This document shows, in pieces, positions 46,780 to 55,655 of a stretch of DNA of 64,000 nt. The notes under the pieces were generated by a model. The model had not been told where the DNA came from and made no database searches. It saw only the letters and a list, made by a program, of their open reading frames with translations. The position numbers and the translations under genes were made by a program. This DNA is from Labrenzia sp. DG1229 (lineage in GTDB: Bacteria; Pseudomonadota; Alphaproteobacteria; Rhizobiales; Stappiaceae). How positions within the stretch are numbered: position 1 is the first letter of the stretch; every line of letters begins with the position of its first letter. Where the stretch lies: NCBI RefSeq assembly GCF_000521215.1, contig NZ_KI928930.1, positions 98,778 through 162,777 on the forward strand, given 5' to 3'.

Positions 46780-48597
46780 ATGGCGGTTGAAAGCGAGAGC
46801 GCTGAGAGCATTGTCGACTCCGATCCCGCCAACGGTTCGGAGCGCTCCCGCCTGCGCCGGCTTGGCAACAAGCGGATCCGGCGCCGTCTTCTGAACCAGT
46901 TGGGCCGCATTTTCGGAACCTACGTCCTGTCGTCGCTGACGCGCCGGATCATTGCGATCAATCTCGTCGGCCTGCTCGCCCTCGTGATCGGCATCCTCTA
47001 TCTGAACCAGTTTCGCGCGGGGTTGATCGACGCCCGGGTTCAGAGCCTGCTGACACAGGGTGAGATCATTGCCGGTGCGATTGCCGCGTCGGCGACGGTT
47101 GACACCGGAACGATCACGGTTGATCCGGAGCGGTTGCTGCAATTGCAGGCGGGGGAAAGCATCACACCCACGGTCGATGATCTGGACAGTCTCGATTTCC
47201 CGATCAACCCCGAACGGGTCGGCCCCGTGCTGCGGCGCTTGATTTCCCCGACCAAGACCCGGGCCCGGATATACGATCCGGAAGGCATTCTGATCCTCGA
47301 CTCCCGCCACCTCTATTCCAGCGCGCAGATCCTTCGCTTCGACCTGCCGCCGCCGACGGCGCAGGAGACCGGGTTTTGGGATTCGGCCTGGCAATGGACC
47401 AAACGCTGGCTTCGGCAGGGGGACTTGCCGCTCTACCAGGAAGTCGGTGGTGGCGACGGGCGTGCCTATCCGGAGGTGGAGGCAGCACTGGCCGGATCAC
47501 CGGCCAGTGTGACGCGGATTTCGCAGCGAGGTGAACTGATCGTTTCAGTTGCTGTTCCGATCCAGCGCTTTCGCGCCGTTCTTGGCGCTTTGCTTCTGTC
47601 GACACAGGGGGGGGACATCGACGCGATTGTTCGGGCAGAGCGGATCGCCATTATCCGCGTGTTTCTGTTCGCGGCAACAGTAACCATCCTGTTGTCGATC
47701 CTTTTGGCAGGTACGATCGCCGGGCCGGTTCGCAGGTTGGCTGCCGCTGCTGACCGTGTACGCCGCGGATCCAATTCCCGCGAGGAAATCCCGGAATTCT
47801 CGGAACGCCAGGACGAAATCGGCCATCTCGCCCGTTCGTTCCGGGAAATGACCAACGCGCTTTACAACAAGATCGATGCGATCGAGCGTTTTGCCGCGGA
47901 TGTCGCCCATGAACTCAAGAACCCGCTGACATCATTGAGAAGTGCCGTTGAAACCTTGCCGCTTGCAAGAACAAAATCCTCTCAGGACCGGCTGATGGAA
48001 GTGATCCAGCATGACGTTCGCCGCCTAGACCGGTTGATCAGTGACATTTCAGACGCTTCGCGTCTTGATGCGGAGCTTGCACGCATTCAGTCCGAGACAA
48101 TCGATCTGGCCGAACTTCTGCGAAACATGGCGGATGCGGCAAACCAGCATACCGGTTCCGAAGAAGCCAAGGTGAAACTGACTGTCGCGGATGCGCCAGG
48201 TTCCAAACCCTATCGGGTCCAGGGACACGACATCCGGCTTGGACAAGTGATGAGCAATCTTCTCGACAACGCGCGGTCCTTCTCTCCAACCAGTGGGACG
48301 GTGCGGATCGATCTCGCCCGCGAGGGCCGACGGATCAGGGTTACTGTCGATGACGACGGGTCCGGAATTCGTGCGGAAAACACCGAACGCATATTCGAGC
48401 GCTTTTATACGGACCGCCCCGACGGCGAGGGCTTTGGTAACAACTCCGGGCTCGGGCTTTCCATCTCAAGACAGATAATCGAAGCGCATGGTGGCACTTT
48501 GTCCGCGACCAACCGCAAGGAACAGGGCGCGGATGGTAGGTCGAAGATCGCAGGCGCCCGGTTCACGATTTATCTTCCAGCGGGAACCGCCAAGTGA
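46780..48597 (+). CDS. chvG: Sensor histidine kinase ChvG (ExoS)
   Basis: 605 residues. Membrane helix 1 (IIAINLVGLLALVIGILYL) is followed by a periplasmic sensor domain of about 225 residues and membrane helix 2 (VFLFAATVTILLSILLAGTI). A HAMP linker leads to His377 (ADVAHELKNPLTSLRSAVE) and the ATPase domain, with N-box LDNARSFSP, DDDGSGI and GLGLSISRQI. It phosphorylates ChvI. Its stop overlaps hprK (GTGA), so signalling and PTS genes are translationally linked. Confidence 0.95.
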   Translation: MAVESESAESIVDSDPANGSERSRLRRLGNKRIRRRLLNQLGRIFGTYVLSSLTRRIIAINLVGLLALVIGILYLNQFRAGLIDARVQSLLTQGEIIAGAIAASATVDTGTITVDPERLLQLQAGESITPTVDDLDSLDFPINPERVGPVLRRLISPTKTRARIYDPEGILILDSRHLYSSAQILRFDLPPPTAQETGFWDSAWQWTKRWLRQGDLPLYQEVGGGDGRAYPEVEAALAGSPASVTRISQRGELIVSVAVPIQRFRAVLGALLLSTQGGDIDAIVRAERIAIIRVFLFAATVTILLSILLAGTIAGPVRRLAAAADRVRRGSNSREEIPEFSERQDEIGHLARSFREMTNALYNKIDAIERFAADVAHELKNPLTSLRSAVETLPLARTKSSQDRLMEVIQHDVRRLDRLISDISDASRLDAELARIQSETIDLAELLRNMADAANQHTGSEEAKVKLTVADAPGSKPYRVQGHDIRLGQVMSNLLDNARSFSPTSGTVRIDLAREGRRIRVTVDDDGSGIRAENTERIFERFYTDRPDGEGFGNNSGLGLSISRQIIEAHGGTLSATNRKEQGADGRSKIAGARFTIYLPAGTAK

Positions 48598-49061
48598 CCG
48601 GGCAATCCGTTCACGCCAACTGCCTTGTTGTCGGAACGCACGGTATCCTCATCCAGGGAGAATCCGGCAGTGGCAAGTCGGAACTGACCGACATGCTGAT
48701 CACTGCCGCAAGGATCAGCGGCAATCTGGGTGTCCTGATTGCCGACGACCGTGTCGTCCTGTCGGCAGAGCGGGGGCAGCTTGTTGCCAGGGCGCCGGGA
48801 AGTATTCTGGGCTTGATGGAAGTGCGCGGGGCAGGAGTGCTGGCAACGGAGGCGATGCCGGCGGCGAAGGTGCACCTTGCTGTCAGTTTGCGTCCGATCG
48901 GGACAATGGAACGCCTGCCGGACAACATCGTCACGTGGCAGAACCTTGAGACTGTCTCGCTCCCCGCGCTGATTTGCCCGGCAAACAGGCCGGACCTCAG
49001 TCTGAGGTTGCTGCGCTGGGGATTGCGAACGCTCTTTCCGGCCTCTCCGGATTACATTTAG
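48594..49061 (+). CDS. hprK: HPr kinase/phosphorylase, short alphaproteobacterial form
   Basis: It phosphorylates a serine of HPr. GTG start overlapping chvG, 155 residues. Only the catalytic C-terminal domain is present, as usual in alphaproteobacteria. Walker A is GESGSGKS (Lys28). HprK signature stretches are LIADDRVVLSAERGQLVARAP, GLMEVRGAGVL and LAVSLRPIGTMERLP. It belongs to the regulatory PTS with the two genes that follow. Confidence 0.93.
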   Translation: MTGQSVHANCLVVGTHGILIQGESGSGKSELTDMLITAARISGNLGVLIADDRVVLSAERGQLVARAPGSILGLMEVRGAGVLATEAMPAAKVHLAVSLRPIGTMERLPDNIVTWQNLETVSLPALICPANRPDLSLRLLRWGLRTLFPASPDYI

Positions 49062-49179
49062 GGTATCGATGCGTTTTTTGCTTGCAACTGGATTAACGGT
49101 TGAAGAGAGTGCATCAGACTGATAGACGCCCGGCTCTGCCTAAGAGCCAAATGCACACGATAGTCAGGCTGAAGACTGA

Positions 49180-49584
49180 ATGATCGGACTTGTACTTGTT
49201 ACGCACGGACGCCTCGCTGAAGAATTCAAGGCGGCGCTGGAGCATGTTGTCGGTCCCCAGGAGCAGATCGAAACAATTTCCATCGGTCCTGACGACGACA
49301 TGGAACAGAGGCGGCAGGACATTTTGTCCGCCGTGGAGGCAGCCAATTCCGGTAACGGTGTTGTTCTGCTGACGGACATGTTCGGCGGAACGCCTTCCAA
49401 TCTGGCCATTTCCGTCATGGATGGCAAATCCGTGGAAGTTGTTGCCGGGGTGAACCTGCCGATGCTTATCAAGCTTGCCAGTGTACGTGCAGACAGGGAA
49501 CTGGCAGACGCCGTCGATGAGGCTCGTCAGGCCGGACAAAAATACATTTCAGTTGCAAGCCAGGTGCTGTCGGGACAAAACTAA
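49180..49584 (+). CDS. manX: PTS EIIA component of the mannose/fructose family (regulatory PTS)
   Basis: 134 residues with phospho-acceptor His9 in MIGLVLVTHGRLAEEF, VVLLTDMFGGTPSNLAI and GVNLPMLIKLAS. The mannose-type IIA stands alone, with no IIB, IIC or IID. It probably relays phosphate for regulation rather than sugar uptake, as in other Rhizobiales. It sits 118 bases after hprK and 8 bases before the HPr gene. Confidence 0.92.
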   Translation: MIGLVLVTHGRLAEEFKAALEHVVGPQEQIETISIGPDDDMEQRRQDILSAVEAANSGNGVVLLTDMFGGTPSNLAISVMDGKSVEVVAGVNLPMLIKLASVRADRELADAVDEARQAGQKYISVASQVLSGQN

Positions 49585-49592
49585 AAACGATT

Positions 49593-49877
49593 ATGACGGC
49601 ACAGAATTTGTTTGAAAAAGACCTGACCATCGTCAACCAGCGCGGACTGCATGCCCGGGCATCTGCCAAGATGGTCAAGCTTGTCGAGACCTTCGAGGCT
49701 GATGTTCAGGTGTCGAAGGACGGACAGACGGTTGGCGGAACGTCGATCATGGGTCTGATGATGCTGGCGGCCAGTCCGGGCTGCTGCATCAGGGTTTGCG
49801 TCAGCGGCCAGGAAGCGCAGGCCGCGCTCGACGCGATTTCGGAACTGGTTGAAAGCGGATTTGGCGAAACGGATTGA
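49593..49877 (+). CDS. ptsH: Phosphocarrier protein HPr
   Basis: 94 residues. The EI-dependent phosphorylation site is His20 (RGLHARASA) and the HprK target is Ser51 (GGTSIMGLMML). The C-terminal helix ends in ISELVESGFGE. It receives phosphate from EI, which is encoded elsewhere, and passes it to the EIIA upstream. HprK is two genes away. Confidence 0.95.
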   Translation: MTAQNLFEKDLTIVNQRGLHARASAKMVKLVETFEADVQVSKDGQTVGGTSIMGLMMLAASPGCCIRVCVSGQEAQAALDAISELVESGFGETD

Positions 49878-49979
49878 TGTCCAGAACCTGGATCGTTCGT
49901 TTCCAGGGAAGAACCCGCGCGCCGGTTCGCAAGGGTGTCATGACGCGGATCATATGCCGTAAATTTGGTGGGGAATGTT

Positions 49980-51293
49980 ATGGCAAGCCAATCCGGTGAC
50001 CGGACGATTTCAGCGGCGCGATCCGTGCTGTCTCATCTTCATCAGGCACTGGATCTGCAGTTTGCGTTCGAATTGTGGGACGGATCTCTCGTTCCAGCGG
50101 ATGCGGCCGCCGACGGACTTCGGATTGCGCTTGCACCCAAAGCCCTCACCAGACTGCTTCGCAGTCCGGGTATCAAGACCGTCGTCGATCTTTATTCCAC
50201 CGGAGAGATCGACCCGCGCGGCGGAACAATCTTCGATTTCGCCGAGAGAAGGCCGAAGATCAAAAGCCGGGAACTGCGCAAGCGGCTGAACAAGATGTTG
50301 CTACTGAAAAACGCGGTGCCGCTGCTACTGGGCGCGAAGGACGCCGGCGCCCGGCAACAGGAAGAGGGTCTGGACGCCGGCACGGTGGCCGACAGAAGCT
50401 CAGGCAGCCGGAAAGACGACATCGCCTTTCACTACGACGTCTCAAATGAATTCTATAGACTCTTTCTTGACCCCGAGATGGTCTACACATGCGCCTATTT
50501 CCGCGATTGGTCCAATGATCTGGCAACAGCCCAGAAAGACAAGCTGGACATGATTTGCAGGAAACTTCGCCTGAAGCCTGGCGACCGGATGCTCGACATC
50601 GGTTGCGGTTGGGGTGCCCTGATCTGCCATGCGGCGGAACACTATGGCGTGACGGCGGTCGGTGTGACCCTTGCCGAAGAACAGCTCAAACTTGCGCGGG
50701 AAAGGATCGCGGAGCGCGGTCTTGGGGACAAGGTCTCGGTGGAGTTGATCGATTACCGCGACATGAAGGGCGAGCGGTTCGACAAGATTTCCTCAATCGG
50801 CATGTTCGAAGCTGTCGGTCTGGACAATTACGACAACTATTTCCAGAGCGTGCACCGGCTGCTCAAGCCGCGGGGGATATATCTGCACCACGCGATCACT
50901 CGGCGCGGCAAGAAGGACCTGAAGAAATTCCGCCGGAAGAAACCGGAGTACCAAGCATTGGTACGTTATATCTTCCCTGGTGGGGAAGTGGACCATATCG
51001 GCTGGACACTGACAAATCTGGAATCGCACGGATTTGAAGTTCACGACGTGGAGGCCTGGCGTGAACACTATGCCCGCACCACGCGTCTTTGGGCCGAAAA
51101 CCTGATGGCGGTCAGGGACGCGGCAATCGCGGACATAGGTGAACAGAAATACCGTCTCTGGCTGGCTTATCTGTGCGGTGTTTCTCTCGGTTTTGAGCGC
51201 GGGTCCATCGGAATCTTCCAAACCGTCGCCTCCCGCCGCACGAAAGGGCCTTCCGGACTGCCGCCTTCCAGGGAAGATCTTTATCAGCGGTAA
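49980..51293 (+). CDS. cfa: Cyclopropane-fatty-acyl-phospholipid synthase family methyltransferase
   Basis: I use ATG 49980, because GGTGGGGA lies just upstream. A TTG at 49965 is also open. The 437 residues have an N-terminal domain of about 150, DIAFHYDVSNEFYRLFLDPEMVYTCAYF (the CFA substrate motif), SAM-binding MLDIGCGWGALICHAAEHYG and GMFEAVGLDNYDNYF. VRYIFPGGEVDHIGWTL and the C-terminal FERGSIGIFQTVASRR complete it. It may make cyclopropane or related methylated lipids; exact product chemistry is not shown. It precedes ahcY, which removes the SAH by-product. Confidence 0.9.
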   Translation: MASQSGDRTISAARSVLSHLHQALDLQFAFELWDGSLVPADAAADGLRIALAPKALTRLLRSPGIKTVVDLYSTGEIDPRGGTIFDFAERRPKIKSRELRKRLNKMLLLKNAVPLLLGAKDAGARQQEEGLDAGTVADRSSGSRKDDIAFHYDVSNEFYRLFLDPEMVYTCAYFRDWSNDLATAQKDKLDMICRKLRLKPGDRMLDIGCGWGALICHAAEHYGVTAVGVTLAEEQLKLARERIAERGLGDKVSVELIDYRDMKGERFDKISSIGMFEAVGLDNYDNYFQSVHRLLKPRGIYLHHAITRRGKKDLKKFRRKKPEYQALVRYIFPGGEVDHIGWTLTNLESHGFEVHDVEAWREHYARTTRLWAENLMAVRDAAIADIGEQKYRLWLAYLCGVSLGFERGSIGIFQTVASRRTKGPSGLPPSREDLYQR

Positions 51294-51311
51294 AGCGCGG
51301 TCGGAAAAATC

Positions 51312-51331
51312 ATATAAAGAATTCTTTATAT
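51312..51331. promoter_or_regulatory. Perfect 20-bp palindrome upstream of ahcY
   Basis: ATATAAAGAATTCTTTATAT reads identically on both strands and lies 170 bases before the ahcY ATG. A further partial copy (TCTTTATTG) follows directly. Perfect dyads of this length are typical dimeric-repressor operators. It resembles sites I recall for the SAH-responsive ArsR-family regulator SahR that controls ahcY and met genes in alphaproteobacteria. That link is memory, not proof. No such regulator is in the window. Confidence 0.65.
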
Positions 51332-51500
51332 CTTTATTGCGAGAAGTGGATTCGGGCGTTATAACCGCACCCAACGGCTTCCGGCTTGAACCGGAATCCG
51401 GCTGGTGGCGGCCCAACCCGTGATGTTGACTGATCGGAAACAGGGCAGCTGCTTTCACAAGGCCGGCGCACATAGCTGGATCCAACAGCAGGACATTTTC

Positions 51501-52889
51501 ATGACTGACTACATCGTCAAAGACATCGGGCTCGCAGACTGGGGCCGCACAGAGATCGAAATCGCCGAACACGAAATGCCGGGCCTGATGGCATGCCGAG
51601 CAGAATTCGGCGAAACCAAGCCGCTGAAAGGCGCACGCATTGCCGGCTCTCTGCATATGACCATTCAGACAGCAGTGCTGATCGAGACGTTGGTTGCTCT
51701 GGGCGCCGAAGTCCGTTGGGCGTCCTGTAACATCTATTCCACTCAGGATCAGGCAGCAGCCGCGATTGCAGCGGCAGGTATTCCGGTTTTCGCTATCAAG
51801 GGCGAGACGCTGGAAGAATACTGGGATTATGCCGACAAGATCTTCGATTTCCCCGATGGCGCCAACATGATCCTGGACGATGGTGGCGATGCAACGCTTT
51901 ACATCCTGATGGGTGCACGCGTTGAAGCTGGTGAAACCGACATCATCGAGAACCCGACATCCGAGGAAGAAGAGTGCCTCTTCGCTCAGATCAAGAAGCG
52001 CATGGCCTCTCATCCGGGCTGGTTCACGAAGCAGAAAGAGCTGATCCAGGGTGTTTCGGAAGAAACCACCACCGGGGTTCTGCGTCTTTACGAAATGCAG
52101 AAGAAGGGCGCGCTGCCGTTCCCGGCGATCAATGTCAACGACAGTGTCACCAAGTCCAAGTTCGACAACCGTTACGGTTGCCGTGAATCTCTCGTCGACG
52201 GAATTCGGCGTGGCACTGACGTGATGATGTCCGGTAAGGTTGCCGTTGTTTGCGGTTATGGCGATGTCGGCAAGGGCTCCGCGCAATCGCTGGCAGGCGC
52301 TGGCGCCCGGGTCGTCGTTACTGAAATCGACCCGATCTGTGCACTGCAGGCTTCCATGGACGGCTTTGAGGTCAAGACCATGGAACAGGCGTTGCCGGAA
52401 GGCGACATCTACGTCACCGCGACAGGCAACAAGGACATAATCACCTTCGACCACATGCGTGGCATGAAGGACATGGCCATCGTCTGCAACATTGGCCACT
52501 TCGACAATGAAATTCAGGTTGCCGCCCTGAAGAACACCAAATGCCGCCCGGTCAAGGACCAGGTCGACATGTACGAATTTCCGGACGGCAAGCGGATGAT
52601 CCTCTTGTCCCAGGGCCGCCTGGTAAACCTCGGCAACGCGACCGGTCATCCGAGCTTCGTGATGTCCGCGAGTTTCACCAATCAGGTTCTGGCGCAGATC
52701 GAGCTCTACTCCAAGGGCGATCAGTACAAGAACGAAGTGTATGTTCTGCCGAAGCACCTGGATGAAAAGGTTGCCCGTCTGCACCTTGAAAAACTGGGTG
52801 TCACGTTAACTGAATTGACGGACAATCAATCTGATTATCTGGGGATTAATAAGGCTGGTCCGTTCAAGGCAGAGCACTACAAATACTGA
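51501..52889 (+). CDS. ahcY: S-adenosylhomocysteine hydrolase (adenosylhomocysteinase)
   Basis: It cleaves SAH to adenosine and homocysteine, using bound NAD. I start at ATG 51501 ([16 protein letters not shown]). The open frame upstream to 51405 covers the palindromic leader. 462 residues. Landmarks in order are [44 protein letters not shown], the NAD loop [23 protein letters not shown] and the C-terminal [10 protein letters not shown] with the conserved K-x-x-Y-R/K-Y end. AGGA precedes the ATG. A terminator follows. The CFA gene upstream is a SAM user. Confidence 0.98.
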   Translation: MTDYIVKDIGLADWGRTEIEIAEHEMPGLMACRAEFGETKPLKGARIAGSLHMTIQTAVLIETLVALGAEVRWASCNIYSTQDQAAAAIAAAGIPVFAIKGETLEEYWDYADKIFDFPDGANMILDDGGDATLYILMGARVEAGETDIIENPTSEEEECLFAQIKKRMASHPGWFTKQKELIQGVSEETTTGVLRLYEMQKKGALPFPAINVNDSVTKSKFDNRYGCRESLVDGIRRGTDVMMSGKVAVVCGYGDVGKGSAQSLAGAGARVVVTEIDPICALQASMDGFEVKTMEQALPEGDIYVTATGNKDIITFDHMRGMKDMAIVCNIGHFDNEIQVAALKNTKCRPVKDQVDMYEFPDGKRMILLSQGRLVNLGNATGHPSFVMSASFTNQVLAQIELYSKGDQYKNEVYVLPKHLDEKVARLHLEKLGVTLTELTDNQSDYLGINKAGPFKAEHYKY

Positions 52890-52954
52890 TTTCACATTAC
52901 TGGCCCACTACATGTGGTAATCGCCACGATTCGGCCATGTGAACAAAAAAATGC

Positions 52955-52990
52955 AGAACCCTTCAATTTGAAGGGTTCTGTTAACTTTTC
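52955..52990 (+). terminator. Hairpin terminator after ahcY
   Basis: AGAACCCTTCAA-T-TTGAAGGGTTCT is a perfect 12-bp stem, 66 bases after the ahcY stop. GTTAACTTTTCGG follows, a weak T tract. On the minus strand the flank is A/T-rich with seven As in front, so it may also work in reverse. Confidence 0.6.
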
Positions 52991-53132
52991 GGTTACGGAC
53001 TCTTCTGCGTGATTCTCAAAAAGGTTATGGTTTAGGCGAATCAGGGGCCAAGAGGCGGATGCCTTTGATTTGCTCCCAGAATCCGGGGGCTGCTCCCGCA
53101 AGGCGGGATAGGCGGCGTAAGGGGATCATAAT

Positions 53133-55643
53133 ATGCCGAAAGGCAGCAAGGACGGCGCGCTCAAAAGCGCGGCGTGGCGAGATCGGAGTCTGAAATCGTT
53201 GAAGCTCGGCAGCACGGCTCTGGCGGGCTGCGGACTTATGTCGGGTCCGGCGGCAGCGAACATGCTCGCCGATACCACTGCTGCGATTAATCCTGGTGCA
53301 ATGATCCTCGTGGGCGCGGTCGGTGGCATGTGCGCCTTTGCCGTAACCGCGGCTGTCTCCCTTGTCAGGCATCGCAAGCAGTCCGCTCAGGTAACTGCAT
53401 CGCTTGAAAAGGAAAAGAGCGACCTGAAATTCCGGATCGATCGGCTGGAAGCCATGCTCAACACGGATGAGCAGCGTGTGATCGTCTGGACCGGCAACGG
53501 TGCCGTCCCGCAGATCTGGGGCATTCTTCCGGAAAAATCGGGTGTGCCGCGGCCTCCTGCGCAGCTCCTTGCATTTGGAAGCTGGCTCACGACCAAATGT
53601 GCCGGCGATCTCGAGCGGCATCTGGATATGCTGTTTCGTACGGGTGAGGCCTTTGCCGCAACACTGAAGACGCACACGGGCACTTATGTGGAGGCCCTGG
53701 GGCGCACCACCGGTGGCGCGGTTGTCCTGCGTTTGCGCGATCTGACCGGCGAACGGCAGATGCAGGCGGAACTGTCCGCACGCAACGCCAGAATTTCCGG
53801 CGAGCTCCATATGCTGCACGCGTTGCTGGACGCCATGCCCGCTCCGGCCTGGCAACGGGATGCGGAGGGCAAACTGATCTGGGCCAATGCCGCATACGCC
53901 GAAGCCGTTGAGATGACCGATGCGGAAAGTGCAATCAGGGAAGGCGCGACATTCCTGGACGCTGCAGCACGTACAGCCATGGCTGTGCAGCGCACCGAAG
54001 ATGGTTGCTTCTCGGCACGCATTCCCATTGTCGCTTCCGGCGACCGATGCGTGTTTGAAGTCACCGATGTCAACGCGAGTGTCGGCGGTGCCGGTATTGC
54101 CGTTGACATCAGTGAGCTTGAACAAGCGCGCAAGGAACTTGGCAGGGCCGAGGAATTTCATGGCCGCACGCTGGACCAGCTTGCCGCTGCGGTCGCAATT
54201 TACGGCAGCGATCGCAAGCTGCAGTTTTACAATGCCGCATTTCGCCAGCTCTGGGACCTGGATGATGCCTTCCTGGAGAGCCGTCCTGAAGACAGCACTG
54301 TTCTGGATGCGCTTCGTGCCTCGCGCAAACTGCCCGAACAGGCCGATTACCGGGTCTGGCGCAACAAGATGCTGAAAAGCTATCAATCACTGGAGGCGCG
54401 CGAAAGCTGGTGGCATTTGCCCGATGGCCGCACCTTGCGTGTCATTGCGAACCCCCATCCGCAGGGCGGCGTCACTTATATCTATGAAAACTTCACCGAG
54501 CGGCTTGACCTGGAAAGCAGGTACAACGCACTGACCCGGGTTCAGGGTGAAACCCTCGATAATCTGTCCGAAGCCGTTGCAGTGTTCGGGTCCGATGGGC
54601 GTCTGCGTCTCTGGAATCCGGCATTCGGCCGGATCTGGCAGCTCGAGGAAGACCAGCTGGCTGAGCTGCCGCACGTCAACGAAGTCGTCTCGGCCTGTAC
54701 ACTCAGCGAAACGGAAGAAGACGCCTGGGAACAGCTGGCTGGAAATGTCACGGGCCTCCTCGACAATCGCACGCACAAGGTCAGCCGTCTGGAACGCCAT
54801 AATGGCGATGTTCTTGACTATGCCACTGTCCCGTTGCCGGATGGCGGCACGCTGGTAACCTTCGTCGACGTGACGGACAGCGTGAATGTCGAACGCGCCC
54901 TGCTTGAGAAAAACGAGGCGCTGCAGCAGGCCGATCAGATCAAGAACGCCTTTATCCAGCACGTTTCCTACGAACTGCGCTCACCGCTGACCAACATCAT
55001 CGGATTTGCCCAACTGCTGTCGGATCCGAAGTTCGGAGAACTTTCCGAAAAGCAGGGTGAATATGCCGAATATATTCAGTCGTCTTCGTCGGCCCTTCTT
55101 GCAATCATCAATGACATTCTCGACCTGGCGACGCTTGATGCCGGTATCATGGAACTCGATCTGGGTGAGGTCGATGTTGCTTCCACCGTATCGGCAGCCG
55201 TCGAAGGCCTGAAAGACCGAATTGCCGAAGCAAAGATAAATCTCCGGACCAATGTGCCTGAAAACATCGGCGTCATCGTTGCCGATGAGAAAAGGCTCCG
55301 GCAGGTCCTGTTCAACCTGATTGCCAATGCTGTTCGCTATTCGGAAGAAAACGGCGTCGTCGATGTGAGCTGCAACCGGGAGGATGACAAGGTTTCCTTC
55401 GTGGTGCAGGACCACGGCTATGGCATACCGGCCGAAATTCTCGCCCAGGTCTTCAATCGCTTTGTCGGCCACGACACCGGCAGCCGCAGGCAGGGTGCCG
55501 GTCTTGGATTGGCCATCGTGAAGAGCTTTGTTGAACTTCATGGCGGTACAGTTGATATCGAATCCGCAGAAGGTAAAGGGACAACCGTCACGTGCGTGTT
55601 TCCGGCGCGCCCTGAATTGGCGGACCAGGTCGCTGCCGAATAG
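53133..55643 (+). CDS. divL: DivL-like multi-PAS sensor kinase with tyrosine in place of the phospho-histidine
   Basis: 836 residues. A membrane segment lies near 57-80 (AMILVGAVGGMCAFAVTAAVSLV), followed by PAS domains and an intact kinase core. The dimerisation/H-box reads IQHVSYELRSPLTNIIGFAQLL, with Tyr613 where normal kinases have His. This is the hallmark of Caulobacter DivL, a member of the CckA-CtrA cell-cycle pathway. The ATPase boxes are normal (LIANAVRYSEE, DHGYGIP, GAGLGLAIV). AAGGGG precedes the ATG. It is followed by tsaE, amgK, murU and addBA, as in related genomes. Confidence 0.9.
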   Translation: MPKGSKDGALKSAAWRDRSLKSLKLGSTALAGCGLMSGPAAANMLADTTAAINPGAMILVGAVGGMCAFAVTAAVSLVRHRKQSAQVTASLEKEKSDLKFRIDRLEAMLNTDEQRVIVWTGNGAVPQIWGILPEKSGVPRPPAQLLAFGSWLTTKCAGDLERHLDMLFRTGEAFAATLKTHTGTYVEALGRTTGGAVVLRLRDLTGERQMQAELSARNARISGELHMLHALLDAMPAPAWQRDAEGKLIWANAAYAEAVEMTDAESAIREGATFLDAAARTAMAVQRTEDGCFSARIPIVASGDRCVFEVTDVNASVGGAGIAVDISELEQARKELGRAEEFHGRTLDQLAAAVAIYGSDRKLQFYNAAFRQLWDLDDAFLESRPEDSTVLDALRASRKLPEQADYRVWRNKMLKSYQSLEARESWWHLPDGRTLRVIANPHPQGGVTYIYENFTERLDLESRYNALTRVQGETLDNLSEAVAVFGSDGRLRLWNPAFGRIWQLEEDQLAELPHVNEVVSACTLSETEEDAWEQLAGNVTGLLDNRTHKVSRLERHNGDVLDYATVPLPDGGTLVTFVDVTDSVNVERALLEKNEALQQADQIKNAFIQHVSYELRSPLTNIIGFAQLLSDPKFGELSEKQGEYAEYIQSSSSALLAIINDILDLATLDAGIMELDLGEVDVASTVSAAVEGLKDRIAEAKINLRTNVPENIGVIVADEKRLRQVLFNLIANAVRYSEENGVVDVSCNREDDKVSFVVQDHGYGIPAEILAQVFNRFVGHDTGSRRQGAGLGLAIVKSFVELHGGTVDIESAEGKGTTVTCVFPARPELADQVAAE

Positions 55644-55655
55644 ACAGGACGGCCC

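Noticed and set aside
46243-47394. A 383-codon frame antisense to chvI-chvG
   Set aside because: Shadow of two certain genes; no recognisable domain.
50793-52784. A 663-codon open frame antisense to the CFA gene and ahcY
   Set aside because: It is the mirror of two well-identified genes with strong codon bias. It has no family pattern and no ribosome-binding site.
52982-53000. A CtrA site in front of divL
   Set aside because: TTAA and TTAC are 8 bases apart instead of 7 and the second half-site is imperfect.
53025-54386. A 453-codon open frame antisense to divL
   Set aside because: It mirrors a strong coding gene, has no motif, and runs through the divL start region.
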